Source: Brachionus manjavacas (Eukaryota > Rotifera > Eurotatoria > Ploima > Brachionidae). From it: DNA of 64,000 bases. Below the pieces are notes generated by a model. The model saw only the letters and a list, made by a program, of their open reading frames with translations. It had not been told where the DNA came from and did no database searches. The DNA is taken from NCBI GenBank assembly GCA_019054805.1, contig JAHQIY010000006.1, positions 6,634,001-6,698,000 of the forward strand. The letters are read 5' to 3'. The position numbers and the translations under genes were made by a program. Every line of letters starts with the position of its first letter. Position 1 is the first letter of the stretch. Below are positions 35,901 through 50,900 of this stretch, piece by piece.

Positions 35901-38900
35901 GAAAAACGTCAAAAAATGGGTTTTTTGCTCTTTTTCGAAGTCGCCTAAAATCTTGTCCTTTTAACTTTTTGACTCCTGTAAATTGTATCATGTAGAACTT
36001 TTTGCGCTCTTGAATTTGAGCTATTAATCATTATCGTAGCTAAAAAATTGACCATTCTGCAGTGACTTGAAAACTAAGTGACTGGTAATCACTTGCAAGT
36101 TTCCCATGTGCATAACTTTTCGAATCTTTGACCTTTTTTGATCTGTAAAAGCCAAAGGCAAGAAAATTTCAAGATCTATCTAGTGGTATCTTCGGTTTTC
36201 CATAATTCGAAAAATTCATTGCAAAAAACCTATCTGAAAAACGTCAAAAAATGGGTTTTTGCTCTTTTTCGAAGTCGCCTAAAATCTTGTCCTTTTAACT
36301 TTTTTGACTCCTGTAAATTGTATCATGTAGAACTTTTTGCGCTCTTGAATTTGAGCTATTAATCATTATCGTAGCTAAAAAATTGACCATTCTGCAGTGA
36401 CTTGAAAACTAAGTGACTGGTAATCACTTGCAAGTTTCCCATGTGCATAACTTTTCGAATCTTTGACCTTTTTTGATCTGTAAAAGCCAAAGGCAAGAAA
36501 ATTTCAAGATCTATCTAGTGGTATCTTCGGTTTTCCATAATTCGAAAAATTCATTGCAAAAAACCTATCTGAAAAACGTCAAAAAATGGGTTTTTTGCTC
36601 TTTTTCGAAGTCGCCTAAAATCTTGTCCTTTTAACTTTTTTGACTCCTGTAAATTGTATCATGTAGAACTTTTTGCGCTCTTGAATTTGAGCTATTAATC
36701 ATTATCGTAGCTAAAAAATTGACCATTCTGCAGTGACTTGAAAACTAAGTGACTGGTAATCACTTGCAAGTTTCCCATGTGCATAACTTTTCGAATCTTT
36801 GACCTTTTTTTGATCTGTAAAAGCCAAAGGCAAGAAAATTTCAAGATCTATCTAGTGGTATCTTCGGTTTTCCATAATTCGAAAAATTCATTGCAAAAAA
36901 CCTATCTGAAAAACGTCAAAAAATGGGTTTTTTGCTCTTTTTCGAAGTCGCCTAAAATCTTGTCCTTTTAACTTTTTTGACTCCTGTAAATTGTATCATG
37001 TAGAACTTTTTGCGCTCTTGAATTTGAGCTATTAATCATTATCGTAGCTAAAAAATTGACCATTCTGCAGTGACTTGAAAACTAAGTGACTGGTAATCAC
37101 TTGCAAGTTTCCCATGTGCATAACTTTTCGAATCTTTGACCTTTTTTTGATCTGTAAAAGCCAAAGGCAAGAAAATTTCAAGATCTATCTAGTGGTATCT
37201 TCGGTTTTCCATAATTCGAAAAATTCATTGCAAAAAACCTATCTGAAAAACGTCAAAAAATGGGTTTTTTGCTCTTTTTCGAAGTCGCCTAAAATCTTGT
37301 CCTTTTAACTTTTTTGACTCCTGTAAATTGTATCATGTAGAACTTTTTGCGCTCTTGAATTTGAGCTATTAATCATTATCGTAGCTAAAAAATTGACCAT
37401 TCTGCAGTGACTTGAAAACTAAGTGACTGGTAATCACTTGCAAGTTTCCCATGTGCATAACTTTTCGAATCTTTGACCTTTTTTTGATCTGTAAAAGCCA
37501 AAGGCAAGAAAATTTCAAGATCTATCTAGTGGTATCTTCGGTTTTCCATAATTCGAAAAATTCATTGCAAAAAACCTATCTGAAAAACGTCAAAAAATGG
37601 GTTTTTTGCTCTTTTTCGAAGTCGCCTAAAATCTTGTCCTTTTAACTTTTTTGACTCCTGTAAATTGTATCATGTAGAACTTTTTGCGCTCTTGAATTTG
37701 AGCTATTAATCATTATCGTAGCTAAAAAATTGACCATTCTGCAGTGACTTGAAAACTAAGTGACTGGTAATCACTTGCAAGTTTCCCATGTGCATAACTT
37801 TTCGAATCTTTGACCTTTTTTTGATCTGTAAAAGCCAAAGGCAAGAAAATTTCAAGATCTATCTAGTGGTATCTTCGGTTTTCCATAATTCGAAAAATTC
37901 ATTGCAAAAAACCTATCTGAAAAACGTCAAAAAATGGGTTTTTTGCTCTTTTTCGAAGTCGCCTAAAATCTTGTCCTTTTAACTTTTTTGACTCCTGTAA
38001 ATTGTATCATGTAGAACTTTTTGCGCTCTTGAATTTGAGCTATTAATCATTATCGTAGCTAAAAAATTGACCATTCTGCAGTGACTTGAAAACTAAGTGA
38101 CTGGTAATCACTTGCAAGTTTCCCATGTGCATAACTTTTCGAATCTTTGACCTTTTTTGATCTGTAAAAGCCAAAGGCAAGAAAATTTCAAGATCTATCT
38201 AGTGGTATCTTCGGTTTTCCATAATTCGAAAAATTCATTGCAAAAAACCTATCTGAAAAACGTCAAAAAATGGGTTTTTTGCTCTTTTTCGAAGTCGCCT
38301 AAAATCTTGTCCTTTTAACTTTTTGACTCCTGTAAATTGTATCATGTAGAACTTTTTGCGCTCTTGAATTTGAGCTATTAATCATTATCGTAGCTAAAAA
38401 ATTGACCATTCTGCAGTGACTTGAAAACTAAGTGACTGGTAATCACTTGCAAGTTTCCCATGTGCATAACTTTTCGAATCTTTGACCTTTTTTTGATCTG
38501 TAAAAGCCAAAGGCAAGAAAATTTCAAGATCTATCTAGTGGTATCTTCGGTTTTCCATAATTCGAAAAATTCATTGCAAAAAACCTATCTGAAAAACGTC
38601 AAAAAATGGATTTTGCTCTTTTTCGAAGTCGCCTAAAATCTTGTCCTTTTAACTTTTTTGACTCCTGTAAATTGTATCATGTAGAACTTTTTGCGCTCTT
38701 GAATTTGAGCTATTAATCATTATCGTAGCTAAAAAATTGACCATTCTGCAGTGACTTGAAAACTAAGTGACTGGTAATCACTTGCAAGTTTCCCATGTGC
38801 ATAACTTTTCGAATCTTTGACCTTTTTTGATCTGTAAAAGCCAAAGGCAAGAAAATTTCAAGATCTATCTAGTGGTATCTTCGGTTTTCCATAATTCGAA

Positions 38901-41900
38901 AAATTCATTGCAAAAAACCTATCTGAAAAACGTCAAAAAATGGGTTTTTTGCTCTTTTTCGAAGTCGCCTAAAATCTTGTCCTTTTAACTTTTTTGACTC
39001 CTGTAAATTGTATCATGTAGAACTTTTTGCGCTCTTGAATTTGAGCTATTAATCATTATCGTAGCTAAAAAATTGACCATTCTGCAGTGACTTGAAAACT
39101 AAGTGACTGGTAATCACTTGCAAGTTTCCCATGTGCATAACTTTTCGAATCTTTGACCTTTTTTGATCTGTAAAAGCCAAAGGCAAGAAAATTTCAAGAT
39201 CTATCTAGTGGTATCTTCGGTTTTCCATAATTCGAAAAATTCATTGCAAAAAACCTATCTGAAAAACGTCAAAAAATGGGTTTTTTGCTCTTTTTCGAAG
39301 TCGCCTAAAATCTTGTCCTTTTAACTTTTTTGACTCCTGTAAATTGTATCATGTAGAACTTTTTGCGCTCTTGAATTTGAGCTATTAATCATTATCGTAG
39401 CTAAAAAATTGACCATTCTGCAGTGACTTGAAAACTAAGTGACTGGTAATCACTTGCAAGTTTCCCATGTGCATAACTTTTCGAATCTTTGACCTTTTTT
39501 GATCTGTAAAAGCCAAAGGCAAGAAAATTTCAAGATCTATCTAGTGGTATCTTCGGTTTTCCATAATTCGAAAAATTCATTGCAAAAAACCTATCTGAAA
39601 AACGTCAAAAAATGGGTTTTTGCTCTTTTTCGAAGTCGCCTAAAATCTTGTCCTTTTAACTTTTTTGACTCCTGTAAATTGTATCATGTAGAACTTTTTG
39701 CGCTCTTGAATTTGAGCTATTAATCATTATCGTAGCTAAAAAATTGACCATTCTGCAGTGACTTGAAAACTAAGTGACTGGTAATCACTTGCAAGTTTCC
39801 CATGTGCATAACTTTTCGAATCTTTGACCTTTTTTGATCTGTAAAAGCCAAAGGCAAGAAAATTTCAAGATCTATCTAGTGGTATCTTCGGTTTTCCATA
39901 ATTCGAAAAATTCATTGCAAAAAACCTATCTGAAAAACGTCAAAAAATGGGTTTTTTGCTCTTTTTCGAAGTCGCCTAAAATCTTGTCCTTTTAACTTTT
40001 TGACTCCTGTAAATTGTATCATGTAGAACTTTTTGCGCTCTTGAATTTGAGCTATTAATCATTATCGTAGCTAAAAAATTGACCATTCTGCAGTGACTTG
40101 AAAACTAAGTGACTGGTAATCACTTGCAAGTTTCCCATGTGCATAACTTTTCGAATCTTTGACCTTTTTTTGATCTGTAAAAGCCAAAGGCAAGAAAATT
40201 TCAAGATCTATCTAGTGGTATCTTCGGTTTTCCATAATTCGAAAAATTCATTGCAAAAAACCTATCTGAAAAACGTCAAAAAATGGGTTTTTGCTCTTTT
40301 TCGAAGTCGCCTAAAATCTTGTCCTTTTAACTTTTTTGACTCCTGTAAATTGTATCATGTAGAACTTTTTGCGCTCTTGAATTTGAGCTATTAATCATTA
40401 TCGTAGCTAAAAAATTGACCATTCTGCAGTGACTTGAAAACTAAGTGACTGGTAATCACTTGCAAGTTTCCCATGTGCATAACTTTTCGAATCTTTGACC
40501 TTTTTTGATCTGTAAAAGCCAAAGGCAAGAAAATTTCAAGATCTATCTAGTGGTATCTTCGGTTTTCCATAATTCGAAAAATTCATTGCAAAAAACCTAT
40601 CTGAAAAACGTCAAAAAATGGGTTTTTTGCTCTTTTTCGAAGTCGCCTAAAATCTTGTCCTTTTAACTTTTTTGACTCCTGTAAATTGTATCATGTAGAA
40701 CTTTTTGCGCTCTTGAATTTGAGCTATTAATCATTATCGTAGCTAAAAAATTGACCATTCTGCAGTGACTTGAAAACTAAGTGACTGGTAATCACTTGCA
40801 AGTTTCCCATGTGCATAACTTTTCGAATCTTTGACCTTTTTTTGATCTGTAAAAGCCAAAGGCAAGAAAATTTCAAGATCTATCTAGTGGTATCTTCGGT
40901 TTTCCATAATTCGAAAAATTCATTGCAAAAAACCTATCTGAAAAACGTCAAAAAATGGGTTTTTGCTCTTTTTCGAAGTCGCCTAAAATCTTGTCCTTTT
41001 AACTTTTTTGACTCCTGTAAATTGTATCATGTAGAACTTTTTGCGCTCTTGAATTTGAGCTATTAATCATTATCGTAGCTAAAAAATTGACCATTCTGCA
41101 GTGACTTGAAAACTAAGTGACTGGTAATCACTTGCAAGTTTCCCATGTGCATAACTTTTCGAATCTTTGACCTTTTTTTGATCTGTAAAAGCCAAAGGCA
41201 AGAAAATTTCAAGATCTATCTAGTGGTATCTTCGGTTTTCCATAATTCGAAAAATTCATTGCAAAAAACCTATCTGAAAAACGTCAAAAAATGGGTTTTT
41301 TGCTCTTTTTCGAAGTCGCCTAAAATCTTGTCCTTTTAACTTTTTTGACTCCTGTAAATTGTATCATGTAGAACTTTTTGCGCTCTTGAATTTGAGCTAT
41401 TAATCATTATCGTAGCTAAAAAATTGACCATTCTGCAGTGACTTGAAAACTAAGTGACTGGTAATCACTTGCAAGTTTCCCATGTGCATAACTTTTCGAA
41501 TCTTTGACCTTTTTTTGATCTGTAAAAGCCAAAGGCAAGAAAATTTCAAGATCTATCTAGTGGTATCTTCGGTTTTCCATAATTCGAAAAATTCATTGCA
41601 AAAAACCTATCTGAAAAACGTCAAAAAATGGGTTTTTTGCTCTTTTTCGAAGTCGCCTAAAATCTTGTCCTTTTAACTTTTTTGACTCCTGTAAATTGTA
41701 TCATGTAGAACTTTTTGCGCTCTTGAATTTGAGCTATTAATCATTATCGTAGCTAAAAAATTGACCATTCTGCAGTGACTTGAAAACTAAGTGACTGGTA
41801 ATCACTTGCAAGTTTCCCATGTGCATAACTTTTCGAATCTTTGACCTTTTTTGATCTGTAAAAGCCAAAGGCAAGAAAATTTCAAGATCTATCTAGTGGT

Positions 41901-44900
41901 ATCTTCGGTTTTCCATAATTCGAAAAATTCATTGCAAAAAACCTATCTGAAAAACGTCAAAAAATGGGTTTTTTGCTCTTTTTCGAAGTCGCCTAAAATC
42001 TTGTCCTTTTAACTTTTTTGACTCCTGTAAATTGTATCATGTAGAACTTTTTGCGCTCTTGAATTTGAGCTATTAATCATTATCGTAGCTAAAAAATTGA
42101 CCATTCTGCAGTGACTTGAAAACTAAGTGACTGGTAATCACTTGCAAGTTTCCCATGTGCATAACTTTTCGAATCTTTGACCTTTTTTGATCTGTAAAAG
42201 CCAAAGGCAAGAAAATTTCAAGATCTATCTAGTGGTATCTTCGGTTTTCCATAATTCGAAAAATTCATTGCAAAAAACCTATCTGAAAAACGTCAAAAAA
42301 TGGGTTTTTTGCTCTTTTTCGAAGTCGCCTAAAATCTTGTCCTTTTAACTTTTTGACTCCTGTAAATTGTATCATGTAGAACTTTTTGCGCTCTTGAATT
42401 TGAGCTATTAATCATTATCGTAGCTAAAAAATTGACCATTCTGCAGTGACTTGAAAACTAAGTGACTGGTAATCACTTGCAAGTTTCCCATGTGCATAAC
42501 TTTTCGAATCTTTGACCTTTTTTTGATCTGTAAAAGCCAAAGGCAAGAAAATTTCAAGATCTATCTAGTGGTATCTTCGGTTTTCCATAATTCGAAAAAT
42601 TCATTGCAAAAAACCTATCTGAAAAACGTCAAAAAATGGGTTTTTTGCTCTTTTTCGAAGTCGCCTAAAATCTTGTCCTTTTAACTTTTTTGACTCCTGT
42701 AAATTGTATCATGTAGAACTTTTTGCGCTCTTGAATTTGAGCTATTAATCATTATCGTAGCTAAAAAATTGACCATTCTGCAGTGACTTGAAAACTAAGT
42801 GACTGGTAATCACTTGCAAGTTTCCCATGTGCATAACTTTTCGAATCTTTGACCTTTTTTTGATCTGTAAAAGCCAAAGGCAAGAAAATTTCAAGATCTA
42901 TCTAGTGGTATCTTCGGTTTTCCATAATTCGAAAAATTCATTGCAAAAAACCTATCTGAAAAACGTCAAAAAATGGGTTTTTTGCTCTTTTTCGAAGTCG
43001 CCTAAAATCTTGTCCTTTTAACTTTTTGACTCCTGTAAATTGTATCATGTAGAACTTTTTGCGCTCTTGAATTTGAGCTATTAATCATTATCGTAGCTAA
43101 AAAATTGACCATTCTGCAGTGACTTGAAAACTAAGTGACTGGTAATCACTTGCAAGTTTCCCATGTGCATAACTTTTCGAATCTTTGACCTTTTTTGATC
43201 TGTAAAAGCCAAAGGCAAGAAAATTTCAAGATCTATCTAGTGGTATCTTCGGTTTTCCATAATTCGAAAAATTCATTGCAAAAAACCTATCTGAAAAACG
43301 TCAAAAAATGGGTTTTTTGCTCTTTTTCGAAGTCGCCTAAAATCTTGTCCTTTTAACTTTTTGACTCCTGTAAATTGTATCATGTAGAACTTTTTGCGCT
43401 CTTGAATTTGAGCTATTAATCATTATCGTAGCTAAAAAATTGACCATTCTGCAGTGACTTGAAAACTAAGTGACTGGTAATCACTTGCAAGTTTCCCATG
43501 TGCATAACTTTTCGAATCTTTGACCTTTTTTTGATCTGTAAAAGCCAAAGGCAAGAAAATTTCAAGATCTATCTAGTGGTATCTTCGGTTTTCCATAATT
43601 CGAAAAATTCATTGCAAAAAACCTATCTGAAAAACGTCAAAAAATGGGTTTTTTGCTCTTTTTCGAAGTCGCCTAAAATCTTGTCCTTTTAACTTTTTTG
43701 ACTCCTGTAAATTGTATCATGTAGAACTTTTTGCGCTCTTGAATTTGAGCTATTAATCATTATCGTAGCTAAAAAATTGACCATTCTGCAGTGACTTGAA
43801 AACTAAGTGACTGGTAATCACTTGCAAGTTTCCCATGTGCATAACTTTTCGAATCTTTGACCTTTTTTGATCTGTAAAAGCCAAAGGCAAGAAAATTTCA
43901 AGATCTATCTAGTGGTATCTTCGGTTTTCCATAATTCGAAAAATTCATTGCAAAAAACCTATCTGAAAAACGTCAAAAAATGGGTTTTTTGCTCTTTTTC
44001 GAAGTCGCCTAAAATCTTGTCCTTTTAACTTTTTTGACTCCTGTAAATTGTATCATGTAGAACTTTTTGCGCTCTTGAATTTGAGCTATTAATCATTATC
44101 GTAGCTAAAAAATTGACCATTCTGCAGTGACTTGAAAACTAAGTGACTGGTAATCACTTGCAAGTTTCCCATGTGCATAACTTTTCGAATCTTTGACCTT
44201 TTTTTGATCTGTAAAAGCCAAAGGCAAGAAAATTTCAAGATCTATCTAGTGGTATCTTCGGTTTTCCATAATTCGAAAAATTCATTGCAAAAAACCTATC
44301 TGAAAAACGTCAAAAAATGGGTTTTTTGCTCTTTTTCGAAGTCGCCTAAAATCTTGTCCTTTTAACTTTTTTGACTCCTGTAAATTGTATCATGTAGAAC
44401 TTTTTGCGCTCTTGAATTTGAGCTATTAATCATTATCGTAGCTAAAAAATTGACCATTCTGCAGTGACTTGAAAACTAAGTGACTGGTAATCACTTGCAA
44501 GTTTCCCATGTGCATAACTTTTCGAATCTTTGACCTTTTTTTGATCTGTAAAAGCCAAAGGCAAGAAAATTTCAAGATCTATCTAGTGGTATCTTCGGTT
44601 TTCCATAATTCGAAAAATTCATTGCAAAAAACCTATCTGAAAAACGTCAAAAAATGGGTTTTTTGCTCTTTTTCGAAGTCGCCTAAAATCTTGTCCTTTT
44701 AACTTTTTGACTCCTGTAAATTGTATCATGTAGAACTTTTTGCGCTCTTGAATTTGAGCTATTAATCATTATCGTAGCTAAAAAATTGACCATTCTGCAG
44801 TGACTTGAAAACTAAGTGACTGGTAATCACTTGCAAGTTTCCCATGTGCATAACTTTTCGAATCTTTGACCTTTTTTTGATCTGTAAAAGCCAAAGGCAA

Positions 44901-47900
44901 GAAAATTTCAAGATCTATCTAGTGGTATCTTCGGTTTTCCATAATTCGAAAAATTCATTGCAAAAAACCTATCTGAAAAACGTCAAAAAATGGGTTTTGT
45001 GCTCTTTTTCGAAGTCGCCTAAAATCTTGTCCTTTTAACTTTTTTGACTCCTGTAAATTGTATCATGTAGAACTTTTTGCGCTCTTGAATTTGAGCTATT
45101 AATCATTATCGTAGCTAAAAAATTGACCATTCTGCAGTGACTTGAAAACTAAGTGACTGGTAATCACTTGCAAGTTTCCCATGTGCATAACTTTTCGAAT
45201 CTTTGACCTTTTTTTGATCTGTAAAAGCCAAAGGCAAGAAAATTTCAAGATCTATCTAGTGGTATCTTCGGTTTTCCATAATTCGAAAAATTCATTGCAA
45301 AAAACCTATCTGAAAAACGTCAAAAAATGGGTTTTTTGCTCTTTTTCGAAGTCGCCTAAAATCTTGTCCTTTTAACTTTTTTGACTCCTGTAAATTGTAT
45401 CATGTAGAACTTTTTGCGCTCTTGAATTTGAGCTATTAATCATTATCGTAGCTAAAAAATTGACCATTCTGCAGTGACTTGAAAACTAAGTGACTGGTAA
45501 TCACTTGCAAGTTTCCCATGTGCATAACTTTTCGAATCTTTGACCTTTTTTTGATCTGTAAAAGCCAAAGGCAAGAAAATTTCAAGATCTATCTAGTGGT
45601 ATCTTCGGTTTTCCATAATTCGAAAAATTCATTGCAAAAAACCTATCTGAAAAACGTCAAAAAATGGGTTTTTTGCTCTTTTTCGAAGTCGCCTAAAATC
45701 TTGTCCTTTTAACTTTTTTGACTCCTGTAAATTGTATCATGTAGAACTTTTTGCGCTCTTGAATTTGAGCTATTAATCATTATCGTAGCTAAAAAATTGA
45801 CCATTCTGCAGTGACTTGAAAACTAAGTGACTGGTAATCACTTGCAAGTTTCCCATGTGCATAACTTTTCGAATCTTTGACCTTTTTTTGATCTGTAAAA
45901 GCCAAAGGCAAGAAAATTTCAAGATCTATCTAGTGGTATCTTCGGTTTTCCATAATTCGAAAAATTCATTGCAAAAAACCTATCTGAAAAACGTCAAAAA
46001 ATGGGTTTTTTGCTCTTTTTCGAAGTCGCCTAAAATCTTGTCCTTTTAACTTTTTTGACTCCTGTAAATTGTATCATGTAGAACTTTTTGCGCTCTTGAA
46101 TTTGAGCTATTAATCATTATCGTAGCTAAAAAATTGACCATTCTGCAGTGACTTGAAAACTAAGTGACTGGTAATCACTTGCAAGTTTCCCATGTGCATA
46201 ACTTTTCGAATCTTTGACCTTTTTTTGATCTGTAAAAGCCAAAGGCAAGAAAATTTCAAGATCTATCTAGTGGTATCTTCGGTTTTCCATAATTCGAAAA
46301 ATTCATTGCAAAAAACCTATCTGAAAAACGTCAAAAAATGGGTTTTTTGCTCTTTTTCGAAGTCGCCTAAAATCTTGTCCTTTTAACTTTTTGACTCCTG
46401 TAAATTGTATCATGTAGAACTTTTTGCGCTCTTGAATTTGAGCTATTAATCATTATCGTAGCTAAAAAATTGACCATTCTGCAGTGACTTGAAAACTAAG
46501 TGACTGGTAATCACTTGCAAGTTTCCCATGTGCATAACTTTTCGAATCTTTGACCTTTTTTTGATCTGTAAAAGCCAAAGGCAAGAAAATTTCAAGATCT
46601 ATCTAGTGGTATCTTCGGTTTTCCATAATTCGAAAAATTCATTGCAAAAAACCTATCTGAAAAACGTCAAAAAATGGGTTTTTTGCTCTTTTTCGAAGTC
46701 GCCTAAAATCTTGTCCTTTTAACTTTTTTGACTCCTGTAAATTGTATCATGTAGAACTTTTTGCGCTCTTGAATTTGAGCTATTAATCATTATCGTAGCT
46801 AAAAAATTGACCATTCTGCAGTGACTTGAAAACTAAGTGACTGGTAATCACTTGCAAGTTTCCCATGTGCATAACTTTTCGAATCTTTGACCTTTTTTTG
46901 ATCTGTAAAAGCCAAAGGCAAGAAAATTTCAAGATCTATCTAGTGGTATCTTCGGTTTTCCATAATTCGAAAAATTCATTGCAAAAAACCTATCTGAAAA
47001 ACGTCAAAAAATGGGTTTTTTGCTCTTTTTCGAAGTCGCCTAAAATCTTGTCCTTTTAACTTTTTGACTCCTGTAAATTGTATCATGTAGAACTTTTTGC
47101 GCTCTTGAATTTGAGCTATTAATCATTATCGTAGCTAAAAAATTGACCATTCTGCAGTGACTTGAAAACTAAGTGACTGGTAATCACTTGCAAGTTTCCC
47201 ATGTGCATAACTTTTCGAATCTTTGACCTTTTTTTGATCTGTAAAAGCCAAAGGCAAGAAAATTTCAAGATCTATCTAGTGGTATCTTCGGTTTTCCATA
47301 ATTCGAAAAATTCATTGCAAAAAACCTATCTGAAAAACGTCAAAAAATGGGTTTTTTGCTCTTTTTCGAAGTCGCCTAAAATCTTGTCCTTTTAACTTTT
47401 TTGACTCCTGTAAATTGTATCATGTAGAACTTTTTGCGCTCTTGAATTTGAGCTATTAATCATTATCGTAGCTAAAAAATTGACCATTCTGCAGTGACTT
47501 GAAAACTAAGTGACTGGTAATCACTTGCAAGTTTCCCATGTGCATAACTTTTCGAATCTTTGACCTTTTTTTGATCTGTAAAAGCCAAAGGCAAGAAAAT
47601 TTCAAGATCTATCTAGTGGTATCTTCGGTTTTCCATAATTCGAAAAATTCATTGCAAAAAACCTATCTGAAAAACGTCAAAAAATGGGTTTTTTGCTCTT
47701 TTTCGAAGTCGCCTAAAATCTTGTCCTTTTAACTTTTTGACTCCTGTAAATTGTATCATGTAGAACTTTTTGCGCTCTTGAATTTGAGCTATTAATCATT
47801 ATCGTAGCTAAAAAATTGACCATTCTGCAGTGACTTGAAAACTAAGTGACTGGTAATCACTTGCAAGTTTCCCATGTGCATAACTTTTCGAATCTTTGAC

Positions 47901-50900
47901 CTTTTTTTGATCTGTAAAAGCCAAAGGCAAGAAAATTTCAAGATCTATCTAGTGGTATCTTCGGTTTTCCATAATTCGAAAAATTCATTGCAAAAAACCT
48001 ATCTGAAAAACGTCAAAAAATGGGTTTTTTGCTCTTTTTCGAAGTCGCCTAAAATCTTGTCCTTTTAACTTTTTGACTCCTGTAAATTGTATCATGTAGA
48101 ACTTTTTGCGCTCTTGAATTTGAGCTATTAATCATTATCGTAGCTAAAAAATTGACCATTCTGCAGTGACTTGAAAACTAAGTGACTGGTAATCACTTGC
48201 AAGTTTCCCATGTGCATAACTTTTCGAATCTTTGACCTTTTTTGATCTGTAAAAGCCAAAGGCAAGAAAATTTCAAGATCTATCTAGTGGTATCTTCGGT
48301 TTTCCATAATTCGAAAAATTCATTGCAAAAAACCTATCTGAAAAACGTCAAAAAATGGGTTTTTTGCTCTTTTTCGAAGTCGCCTAAAATCTTGTCCTTT
48401 TAACTTTTTTGACTCCTGTAAATTGTATCATGTAGAACTTTTTGCGCTCTTGAATTTGAGCTATTAATCATTATCGTAGCTAAAAAATTGACCATTCTGC
48501 AGTGACTTGAAAACTAAGTGACTGGTAATCACTTGCAAGTTTCCCATGTGCATAACTTTTCGAATCTTTGACCTTTTTTGATCTGTAAAAGCCAAAGGCA
48601 AGAAAATTTCAAGATCTATCTAGTGGTATCTTCGGTTTTCCATAATTCGAAAAATTCATTGCAAAAAACCTATCTGAAAAACGTCAAAAAATGGGTTTTT
48701 GCTCTTTTTCGAAGTCGCCTAAAATCTTGTCCTTTTAACTTTTTTGACTCCTGTAAATTGTATCATGTAGAACTTTTTGCGCTCTTGAATTTGAGCTATT
48801 AATCATTATCGTAGCTAAAAAATTGACCATTCTGCAGTGACTTGAAAACTAAGTGACTGGTAATCACTTGCAAGTTTCCCATGTGCATAACTTTTCGAAT
48901 CTTTGACCTTTTTTGATCTGTAAAAGCCAAAGGCAAGAAAATTTCAAGATCTATCTAGTGGTATCTTCGGTTTTCCATAATTCGAAAAATTCATTGCAAA
49001 AAACCTATCTGAAAAACGTCAAAAAATGGGTTTTTTGCTCTTTTTCGAAGTCGCCTAAAATCTTGTCCTTTTAACTTTTTTGACTCCTGTAAATTGTATC
49101 ATGTAGAACTTTTTGCGCTCTTGAATTTGAGCTATTAATCATTATCGTAGCTAAAAAATTGACCATTCTGCAGTGACTTGAAAACTAAGTGACTGGTAAT
49201 CACTTGCAAGTTTCCCATGTGCATAACTTTTCGAATCTTTGACCTTTTTTTGATCTGTAAAAGCCAAAGGCAAGAAAATTTCAAGATCTATCTAGTGGTA
49301 TCTTCGGTTTTCCATAATTCGAAAAATTCATTGCAAAAAACCTATCTGAAAAACGTCAAAAAATGGGTTTTTTGCTCTTTTTCGAAGTCGCCTAAAATCT
49401 TGTCCTTTTAACTTTTTTGACTCCTGTAAATTGTATCATGTAGAACTTTTTGCGCTCTTGAATTTGAGCTATTAATCATTATCGTAGCTAAAAAATTGAC
49501 CATTCTGCAGTGACTTGAAAACTAAGTGACTGGTAATCACTTGCAAGTTTCCCATGTGCATAACTTTTCGAATCTTTGACCTTTTTTGATCTGTAAAAGC
49601 CAAAGGCAAGAAAATTTCAAGATCTATCTAGTGGTATCTTCGGTTTTCCATAATTCGAAAAATTCATTGCAAAAAACCTATCTGAAAAACGTCAAAAAAT
49701 GGGTTTTTTGCTCTTTTTCGAAGTCGCCTAAAATCTTGTCCTTTTAACTTTTTTGACTCCTGTAAATTGTATCATGTAGAACTTTTTGCGCTCTTGAATT
49801 TGAGCTATTAATCATTATCGTAGCTAAAAAATTGACCATTCTGCAGTGACTTGAAAACTAAGTGACTGGTAATCACTTGCAAGTTTCCCATGTGCATAAC
49901 TTTTCGAATCTTTGACCTTTTTTGATCTGTAAAAGCCAAAGGCAAGAAAATTTCAAGATCTATCTAGTGGTATCTTCGGTTTTCCATAATTCGAAAAATT
50001 CATTGCAAAAAACCTATCTGAAAAACGTCAAAAAATGGGTTTTTTGCTCTTTTTCGAAGTCGCCTAAAATCTTGTCCTTTTAACTTTTTTGACTCCTGTA
50101 AATTGTATCATGTAGAACTTTTTGCGCTCTTGAATTTGAGCTATTAATCATTATCGTAGCTAAAAAATTGACCATTCTGCAGTGACTTGAAAACTAAGTG
50201 ACTGGTAATCACTTGCAAGTTTCCCATGTGCATAACTTTTCGAATCTTTGACCTTTTTTTGATCTGTAAAAGCCAAAGGCAAGAAAATTTCAAGATCTAT
50301 CTAGTGGTATCTTCGGTTTTCCATAATTCGAAAAATTCATTGCAAAAAACCTATCTGAAAAACGTCAAAAAATGGGTTTTTTGCTCTTTTTCGAAGTCGC
50401 CTAAAATCTTGTCCTTTTAACTTTTTTGACTCCTGTAAATTGTATCATGTAGAACTTTTTGCGCTCTTGAATTTGAGCTATTAATCATTATCGTAGCTAA
50501 AAAATTGACCATTCTGCAGTGACTTGAAAACTAAGTGACTGGTAATCACTTGCAAGTTTCCCATGTGCATAACTTTTCGAATCTTTGACCTTTTTTTGAT
50601 CTGTAAAAGCCAAAGGCAAGAAAATTTCAAGATCTATCTAGTGGTATCTTCGGTTTTCCATAATTCGAAAAATTCATTGCAAAAAACCTATCTGAAAAAC
50701 GTCAAAAAATGGGTTTTTTGCTCTTTTTCGAAGTCGCCTAAAATCTTGTCCTTTTAACTTTTTTGACTCCTGTAAATTGTATCATGTAGAACTTTTTGCG
50801 CTCTTGAATTTGAGCTATTAATCATTATCGTAGCTAAAAAATTGACCATTCTGCAGTGACTTGAAAACTAAGTGACTGGTAATCACTTGCAAGTTTCCCA